From the NCBI GenBank assembly GCA_030158485.1, contig JAOASS010000004.1, positions 124,001 through 188,000 on the forward strand: a stretch of DNA of 64,000 nt, in the 5' to 3' direction. Below the pieces are notes generated by a model, which saw only the letters and a program-made list of their open reading frames with translations, made no database searches and was not told where the DNA came from. The DNA comes from Pseudobdellovibrionaceae bacterium (GTDB lineage Bacteria > Bdellovibrionota > Bdellovibrionia > Bdellovibrionales > Bdellovibrionaceae). A program made the translations under genes and the position numbers. Positions 58,154 to 64,000 of this stretch are shown piece by piece; positions within the stretch are counted from its first letter, which is position 1, and each line of letters opens with the position of its first letter.

Positions 58154-58678
58154 TTAAATTCCAGATTTATGACGTTCAGCTTCGTCAACAACAGACACAA
58201 CTCCGCCCTTAAGCTGAGGACGATAAGCTAAGTGATTAATGTCGTATATAAATTTGCTTCCATTTGCACCTGGAGTTTGCCATTCAGGTCCCATACGAAT
58301 GGCGTCGACCGGACAAGCTTCTTCACAAAAGCCACAAAAAACACATCTTAAAATATCAATCTCGTAAGCGATCGGATATTTTTCTACAGTTGGATCGTTA
58401 TGTTCAGCAGCTAAAATATTGATACATTCTGCCGGACAATTCGTAGCGCAAAGCATACAAGCTGTACAACGAATGCTGCCATCTTTTTTAACTGTTAAAA
58501 CGTGGTTCCCTTTGAATCGTGCAGAGTATTCATACTTTTCCTCTGGATAATTCAATGTGATCATTTTCTTCTGATTAAAAAGGTTTGTGATAAGGTGCTT
58601 AAACGTGATCCCAAGACCACCCAAAATACCAGTCAAATACCATTTTGATTTTTCAGGACTGTTTGAGACAACACTCAT
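58154..58678 (-). CDS. nuoI: NADH-quinone oxidoreductase subunit I
   Basis: Carries the two [4Fe-4S] clusters N6a and N6b in complex I's peripheral arm. The ferredoxin motifs are CTACMLCATNCP and CVFCGFCEEACPVDAI. Length 174 is typical. Its start overlaps the nuoG stop by four bases. It is the last gene of this operon; nuoH, which usually precedes nuoI, is absent. Confidence 0.96.
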   Translation of the reverse strand: MSVVSNSPEKSKWYLTGILGGLGITFKHLITNLFNQKKMITLNYPEEKYEYSARFKGNHVLTVKKDGSIRCTACMLCATNCPAECINILAAEHNDPTVEKYPIAYEIDILRCVFCGFCEEACPVDAIRMGPEWQTPGANGSKFIYDINHLAYRPQLKGGVVSVVDEAERHKSGI

Positions 58679-60252
58679 AAAGACCCTCGCTTGTAGACAA
58701 ATTCATTTTTTTTACGATGTTCCAATGTCACTTGATCTGGCCTGCGACTAGCATCGATAAAAGTATCGACAGCTTCCATTTTTATGATTGGAATATTTTG
58801 GCCTGACACAAGATAAGAAGCTTCCGCTAAGGTTAACGCCTCACTGACGATCGTTGTTGCTTTCTTAAATTTTTGCTCTAACCCTTGATTGTTAATGAAG
58901 CTTCCTTCTTTTTCTAAGTAAGACTTCATAGGAACTAACCAAACATTATTCGTTAGCTTTTCAAAATCTTCAGACTTACATGCTGTTGTCCAAATTATAT
59001 TTTGTACTGAACCTAGGCTTTGAATTTTTTCTTTCATGTCTTCGTATACAGCCATATTTTCTGGACCAGCTACAAATACAGTCTGAATTGCACCCGACTT
59101 AATTCCACTTATTAAATCATTCCAATCAGTTTTGATACCACTGGCATTCATTGCCAACTCGACACCTTTTGTATTTGGGTTGCGATCACCGCGAAGTAGA
59201 AGACCATCGAACTCATTCCACTTTTCAGCCTGATTCTGCCAATGAAATACATTTTTTGTTGGCAAGTTTTTAAGTAAAATTTGGTATTCGTGAGTTGAGT
59301 ACTGACCCGTCAAAATAATCGCCAACTTTTCACCAGCAGACTTAATAACTTGATAAGCTTCTTTCGCTAGTGCTCCAGCGTCCATGTCCGTCCATGTCGA
59401 CTGACCTTTTTGCTTCATGCGACCTTTTAAAAGTCTGTGCTCACGGTTAACAAATTTATAAATGCCACGACCTTCATCGCACATCCAATGACCATTTACT
59501 TTTTCATTGTAAACAGGCTTAACGCGAAAAGCGCCTTCTTTGTTGTAATAGACTTTAACATTACAACCCGTTGAACAGCCTGTACAAAGCGTTTCAGAAT
59601 CCTTCAGATACCAAACTCGTTGGCGAAATCTAAAATCTTTTGATGTCAAAGCACCTACTGGACAAATATCAACTGTGTTCAAAGAATAATTATTATCAAG
59701 GGGCTTGCCATCAAAAGTACCGACTTCGGTTCTATCACCACGATTAAAAAGTCCCAATTCGTTTGTTTTAGAAACTTCATCTGTAAATCGAACGCAACGA
59801 GAGCATAAAATACAACGTTCCGAATCCAGCACAACTGTTGGTCCTAAATCTACAACTTTATGTTTCTTAACTTTGGGCTCGGCCATTTCAGAACTGTATT
59901 TTCCGAATTGCATATACTGATCTTGAAGTCCACATTCTCCCGCTTGATCGCAAACAGGGCAATCTAGCGGATGATTAATCAAATGGAAATCTAATACCCA
60001 CTTGACTCCGTCTTTGATTTTTTCAGCCTGATTCGTGACTTTCATTCCTTCGGTCACAACAGTATTACAAGCGATCTGTGGTCGAGGATTACCTTCAATA
60101 TCAACGATACACAACCGACAAACTCCGGCAACGCTGAGTCCAGGATGATAACAATAATGAGCTATTCCCTCATTGAGCTTATAAAAAGCTTCCATGATGG
60201 TTGCGCCTTCTTTAACTTCAACCTCGTGTCCATTAATGGTGCATTTGGGCAT
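58675..60252 (-). CDS. nuoG: NADH-quinone oxidoreductase subunit G
   Basis: Complex I electron-transfer subunit. Start at ATG 60252 (MPKCTINGHEV) with AAGGA seven bases upstream. The [2Fe-2S] ferredoxin domain (CYHPGLSVAGVCRLC), the C/H [4Fe-4S] ligand region (CPVCDQAGECGLQDQY), the CILCSRC...CPVGAL cluster and CTGCSTGCNVKVY are present. At 525 residues the molybdopterin-type domain is cut short compared with the 900-residue enteric form. It overlaps nuoF by 20 bases. Confidence 0.95.
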   Translation of the reverse strand: MPKCTINGHEVEVKEGATIMEAFYKLNEGIAHYCYHPGLSVAGVCRLCIVDIEGNPRPQIACNTVVTEGMKVTNQAEKIKDGVKWVLDFHLINHPLDCPVCDQAGECGLQDQYMQFGKYSSEMAEPKVKKHKVVDLGPTVVLDSERCILCSRCVRFTDEVSKTNELGLFNRGDRTEVGTFDGKPLDNNYSLNTVDICPVGALTSKDFRFRQRVWYLKDSETLCTGCSTGCNVKVYYNKEGAFRVKPVYNEKVNGHWMCDEGRGIYKFVNREHRLLKGRMKQKGQSTWTDMDAGALAKEAYQVIKSAGEKLAIILTGQYSTHEYQILLKNLPTKNVFHWQNQAEKWNEFDGLLLRGDRNPNTKGVELAMNASGIKTDWNDLISGIKSGAIQTVFVAGPENMAVYEDMKEKIQSLGSVQNIIWTTACKSEDFEKLTNNVWLVPMKSYLEKEGSFINNQGLEQKFKKATTIVSEALTLAEASYLVSGQNIPIIKMEAVDTFIDASRRPDQVTLEHRKKNEFVYKRGSL

Positions 60253-61525
60253 AGTTTGTTCCTTTAACTTTAGAACGTCCTTCACGAACAAAGAACTCAA
60301 ATTCATCTCTAAATTTTGATACAAAACTTAATACAGGCAAAGCGGCTGCATCTGAAAGAGCACAAATTGTGCGGCCTTTCATATTGTCAGCTACTTTTAA
60401 TAAAAGATCGATATCTTGCAATCGCCCACGGCCTTCTAAGATTGAATGAACAATCTTATTCAACCAACCTGTTCCTTCACGACAAGGCGTGCACTGACCA
60501 CAAGATTCATGATGATAAAAGTGAGTTAAAACACCCAACATGTCCACCATACACTGAGAGTCATCGATCACAATAATAGCGCCAGAACCCAGCATGGTAC
60601 CCATGCTAGCTAAACATTCGTAATCAAGAGTCGCACGATCCACTTCTTCAGCATTCAATACGGGAGCCGATGATCCACCTGGAATAACAGCTTTTAATTT
60701 ACGGCCAGGCTTCATCCCGCCGCCCAAATTAAAAATCATGTCTTTTAAGCTATAACCAAGTGGAACTTCATAGTTTCCAGGCTTTACAATATTTCCACTC
60801 AAAGAAAAAAGTTTTGAACCTGCTGACTTTTCTGTTCCGTATTTTCTAAACCCTTGAGCGCCATCACGAATAATATATTTAACAGCGGCTAAAGTTTCGA
60901 CGTTATTCACAATTGTGGGTTTTTTTAAATATCCTTGAATTGCAGGAAATGGGGGTTTTAATTTGGGCTGACCTTTCAAACCCTCTAGAGAAGAAATCAT
61001 TCCGGTTTCTTCTCCACAGATATAAGCGCCAGCTCCGGCGTAAACATCCATTTCATGATCAAAACCAGATCCTAAAATATTTTTTCCCAGCAACCCGGCC
61101 GCATAAGCTTCTTTGATTGCTTTCACGACGCAAGCAATTGGGTAATCGTATTCACCACGAATATAAATATAAGATTTTTTAGCGCCTATTGCGTAGGCTG
61201 AAATAATCATTCCTTCAATCAACTGGTGAGGAGCTCTTTCCATCATCATGCGATCTTTAAAAGTTCCGGGTTCACCCTCGTCTGCATTACAAAGTAAGTA
61301 ACGAGGTTCCCCATTTTTAGGTAAAAAGCCCCACTTCACACCCGTCGCGAAACCAGCACCACCTCGGCCTCTGAGCCCTGACTTTTTAACTTCTTCCGTA
61401 ATTTCTTCAGGCTTCATTTTGAAAGCGCGTTCAAGTTGAACGTAACCGCCGTTCTTTTTATAGCCCTCAAGACCTTGGAATTCATTTAAATGATAAAATT
61501 CTGTTAAGTATTTTACTTCACTCAT
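60233..61525 (-). CDS. nuoF: NADH-quinone oxidoreductase subunit F
   Basis: NADH- and FMN-binding subunit. GLRGRGGAGFATGVKWGFLP (NADH/FMN site) and CNADEGEPGTFKDR are intact, as is the [4Fe-4S] N3 motif SCGQCTPCREG. Length 430 is typical. Its ATG overlaps the nuoE stop by four bases. Confidence 0.97.
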   Translation of the reverse strand: MSEVKYLTEFYHLNEFQGLEGYKKNGGYVQLERAFKMKPEEITEEVKKSGLRGRGGAGFATGVKWGFLPKNGEPRYLLCNADEGEPGTFKDRMMMERAPHQLIEGMIISAYAIGAKKSYIYIRGEYDYPIACVVKAIKEAYAAGLLGKNILGSGFDHEMDVYAGAGAYICGEETGMISSLEGLKGQPKLKPPFPAIQGYLKKPTIVNNVETLAAVKYIIRDGAQGFRKYGTEKSAGSKLFSLSGNIVKPGNYEVPLGYSLKDMIFNLGGGMKPGRKLKAVIPGGSSAPVLNAEEVDRATLDYECLASMGTMLGSGAIIVIDDSQCMVDMLGVLTHFYHHESCGQCTPCREGTGWLNKIVHSILEGRGRLQDIDLLLKVADNMKGRTICALSDAAALPVLSFVSKFRDEFEFFVREGRSKVKGTNYAQMHH

Positions 61526-61995
61526 TTCATGCCTCTTAAAATATTCATCGCAGATTCGTTTGTGAGGTTTTCGTAGTACTTGTCATTCACTTGCATCATT
61601 GGAGCTGTTCCACAAGAGCCTAAGCATTCAACACGACTAACCGTGAACCGTCCATCTTCCGTGAGGTCCCCTAATTTAACTTTTAATTCTTTACAAATAT
61701 GGTTTGCAAGTTCACGCCCACCTTCAAGAGCACACGAAATATTCGTACAAACTTGAACATGATATTGACCAACAGGCTGTTGATTAAACATCGTATAAAA
61801 TTGAAAAACTTCACTGATTTTACTTTCTGGGATCTCCATCACTCTTGAGAGATGGTGAATCACATCATTTGAAATCCAACCCTTATTTTCTTTTTGGGCT
61901 ATATAAAGACTGGGAATAATGGCGGAATCTTTAGCTTCATACCTTGCCAGTTCTTTTTTGACTGCGCTCAATCCTTCAGAAGACAACTGAAACAT
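61522..61995 (-). CDS. nuoE: NADH-quinone oxidoreductase subunit E
   Basis: [2Fe-2S] N1a-binding subunit with a thioredoxin-like fold. Cysteines lie in CTNISCALEGG and ECLGSCGTAPMM. Length 157. Between nuoCD and nuoF. Confidence 0.95.
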   Translation of the reverse strand: MFQLSSEGLSAVKKELARYEAKDSAIIPSLYIAQKENKGWISNDVIHHLSRVMEIPESKISEVFQFYTMFNQQPVGQYHVQVCTNISCALEGGRELANHICKELKVKLGDLTEDGRFTVSRVECLGSCGTAPMMQVNDKYYENLTNESAMNILRGMK

Positions 61996-62007
61996 CTTGT
62001 ATTTCCT

Positions 62008-63690
62008 TTACCGATCCAACTCGCCAGCAATAACATTCATGCTGGCTACTGTTGCAATTGCATCCGCGAGCATAGCACCGCGAACGACATGTGGATAAGA
62101 CTGATAGATAGCAAAACAAGGCGGTCTAACTTTCAAGCGGTAAGGGTTCGCTGAACCATCACTGATTAAATAGAATCCAAGTTCGCCGTTGGGAGCTTCA
62201 GTCGCATCATAAGTTTCTCCCATTTGGGGTCTAAGACCTTTAATCACAAGCATAAAATGGTTCATCAGACCTTCGATATTACCGTAAACATCTTTCTTTT
62301 CAGGCAGCGCAATGCCCCGATCACGTACAGAAAAATCACCGCCCGGAATTTTTTTACAAACTTGTTCGATAATTCGAATACTTTGTTTCATTTCTTCAAT
62401 GCGAACTAAATAACGATCGTAAACGTCACCGTTTGTTCCAACCGGTACGTCAAAATCCAAACCATCATAACCATAATAAGGAGCCGCTTTACGTAAATCA
62501 AGATTCACACCACTGGCCCGCAATAAAGGTCCCGTGTAACCCCAATCAATCGCTTCATTGGCCTTAACGGGGCAAACGCCTTGAGTTCGCTTAATAAAAA
62601 TTTTGTTATCTAGTAAAAGTTTGGTAATTTCATCGACACCTGCACGCATTTCCTTACAGAAACCTAGAACTTCATCAAACCAACCTTCAGGCGCATCTTG
62701 AGCCATTCCACCAATCCGAGTCATACTCACTGTCAAACGGGCGCCACAAAGTTTTTCAAATAAATTATAAACTTTTTCTCTGTAAGTGAAGAGATGGAAG
62801 AAACCTGTTAAAGCACCTAAGTCTAAACCACCTGTGCCAACAGAAATAATATGGTCAATGATTCGAGAAAGCTCCATCAAAACAACACGCATCGCTTGCG
62901 CGCGCGGTGGAATTTCAATATTCAAAAGTTTTTCAACAGTTTTGCAATAGCCCACATTATTTGAAGGCGCCGAACAATAATTCAAACGATCTGTGTAAGG
63001 AATGACTTGATTGTAAGGATGTGTTTCTGCCATTTTTTCAAAGCAACGATGCAAAAAACCAATTTCACAATTGGCCCGAACAATTGTTTCACCATCTAAT
63101 TCAACCATCACTCGAAGCGTGCCGTGCATAGCAGGATGGGACGGGCCAATGTTAAGTGGAATTAAATTTTCATTTAAAACATCACCACGCTGATTTTCTT
63201 CATGATCGAAATGAATCGGCAAAACATCGTTACAAGATTGTTGGCGGTCTGCTTCATAATCTTTTCTGAGGGGGTGGCCCACAAACTGATGATGAGTTAA
63301 AAGTTTGCGTAAATTCGGATGACCTTGAAAAGGAATCCCAAACATGTCGTAAGCTTCGCGCTCGAACCAATCGGCGCCACGCCAAATGCGGATCACAGAA
63401 TCAACAGGCTCACCTTCAGAAACTTGAACTTTAATTCGAAGCCTTGAAGAATCATGGCTTGAAAACAAATGATATACCACATCAAATCTTTTGGCTCTTT
63501 GTGGATAGTCGACTCCGCAGATATCCATGAGGAAATCAAACCGACCTGATTGGCGTAAAAAAGTAAGGACCGGAACTAAATCAGTTTTATTTATTTCCAT
63601 CACGTCATCACCAACAACGTGGGCCATCTTAAATTTTGAAATATCAAATTGAGTTGCTAAATGTTTTTTGAGATCTTCAAGCTTTGTCAT
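62008..63690 (-). CDS. nuoCD: NADH-quinone oxidoreductase fused subunits C and D
   Basis: Start at ATG 63690 ([12 protein letters not shown]). Residues 1-175 are the 30-kDa subunit ([30 protein letters not shown]). The rest is the 49-kDa subunit, which forms the quinone cavity with NuoB, with [20 protein letters not shown] and the C-terminal [15 protein letters not shown] segment. 560 residues. The start overlaps nuoB by 14 bases. The fusion is known in several proteobacterial groups. Confidence 0.97.
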   Translation of the reverse strand: MTKLEDLKKHLATQFDISKFKMAHVVGDDVMEINKTDLVPVLTFLRQSGRFDFLMDICGVDYPQRAKRFDVVYHLFSSHDSSRLRIKVQVSEGEPVDSVIRIWRGADWFEREAYDMFGIPFQGHPNLRKLLTHHQFVGHPLRKDYEADRQQSCNDVLPIHFDHEENQRGDVLNENLIPLNIGPSHPAMHGTLRVMVELDGETIVRANCEIGFLHRCFEKMAETHPYNQVIPYTDRLNYCSAPSNNVGYCKTVEKLLNIEIPPRAQAMRVVLMELSRIIDHIISVGTGGLDLGALTGFFHLFTYREKVYNLFEKLCGARLTVSMTRIGGMAQDAPEGWFDEVLGFCKEMRAGVDEITKLLLDNKIFIKRTQGVCPVKANEAIDWGYTGPLLRASGVNLDLRKAAPYYGYDGLDFDVPVGTNGDVYDRYLVRIEEMKQSIRIIEQVCKKIPGGDFSVRDRGIALPEKKDVYGNIEGLMNHFMLVIKGLRPQMGETYDATEAPNGELGFYLISDGSANPYRLKVRPPCFAIYQSYPHVVRGAMLADAIATVASMNVIAGELDR

Positions 63691-64000
63691 AAGGATTTTT
63701 CCAGTTGTCTCTCCACGGGCGTGGTTGGTTAGTCGCAATCATTTTTTGTAAAAGCATAATGCCGTCTAAAACTGCTTCAGGAGTCGGAGGACAACCTGGA
63801 ACATAAACATCAACAGGAATCACTTTGTCACACCCTTGAAGCACGTGATAAGCGCGGTAAAAACCACCGCTTGAAGCACAGGCACCCATTGATAAAACAT
63901 ATTTTGGTTCCAACATTTGTTCATAAATACGAACTAGAATCGGAGCCATTTTTTCAGTAATCGTTCCAGCGACTAAAAGCAAATCCGCCTGTCGAGGGGA
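63677..64000 (-). CDS. nuoB: NADH-quinone oxidoreductase subunit B, C-terminal part
   Basis: The 5' end lies beyond the window; 107 residues are visible starting [13 protein letters not shown]. The N2 [4Fe-4S] ligands appear in [16 protein letters not shown] and [16 protein letters not shown]. Its end contains the nuoCD start. Confidence 0.96.
   Translation of the reverse strand, partial: SPRQADLLLVAGTITEKMAPILVRIYEQMLEPKYVLSMGACASSGGFYRAYHVLQGCDKVIPVDVYVPGCPPTPEAVLDGIMLLQKMIATNQPRPWRDNWKNPYDKA

Noticed and set aside
1-64000. CRISPR arrays, insertion sequences, prophage or rRNA genes
   Set aside because: No regularly spaced repeats, transposase, integrase-plus-att structure or rRNA sequence seen. 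The Xer-type recombinase is the housekeeping form.

Overview
The window is a chromosomal segment of a free-living or predatory Gram-negative bacterium, most likely a Bdellovibrio relative (Bdellovibrionota). This is inferred from the 277-residue flagellin, the nuoCD fusion, the NtrY/NtrX-like pair, the sigma-54 activator, the many small exported proteins and lipoproteins, and the visibly AT-rich composition. No species name can be proved from sequence alone.

About 1-31.2 kb is one long minus-strand block of translation and transcription genes. In the direction of transcription it runs tRNA-Thr(TGT), tRNA-Tyr, tRNA-Gly, tRNA-Thr(GGT), tuf, tRNA-Trp, secE, nusG, rplK, rplA, rplJ, rplL, rpoB, rpoC, rpsL, rpsG, fusA, then the S10, spc and alpha operons down to rpoA and the start of rplQ. 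The order is ancestral, with two gaps: no rplX (L24) between rplN and rplE, and no tuf between fusA and rpsJ. Several junctions carry candidate control elements: an S10 promoter and leader, an rpsL promoter inside an inverted repeat, attenuator-like hairpins before fusA and rpoB, an L10-type leader before rplJ, and a 13-bp perfect hairpin before rplK.

About 31.3-46 kb holds rlmB, a haem-binding lipoprotein, a LysR regulator, and a tightly overlapping minus-strand run ribE-ribB-ribH-ntrY-ntrX-proS-pyrF. A lipoprotein of unknown function and clpB follow. The NtrX-like regulator has lost the sigma-54 contact loop and the Walker B aspartate.

About 46-53.3 kb holds a flagellin gene behind a leader full of small inverted repeats, a small lipoprotein, a histone-H1-like protein with an acidic tail, a Cys-repeat exported protein, a sigma-54 activator, a Xer recombinase, recO with an in-frame G10 tract, and an unknown protein.

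About 53.4-58.1 kb is a plus-strand group of four exported proteins: a lytic-transglycosylase-like protein, an unknown protein, a protein with motifs resembling a secreted Fam20/HipA-type kinase, and a lipoprotein with a dual-specificity-phosphatase-like loop that lacks the catalytic arginine. This is the best candidate for an undescribed system.

About 58.1-64 kb is a complex I operon (nuoB-CD-E-F-G-I, minus strand) with no nuoH between G and I. nuoB runs off the right edge.
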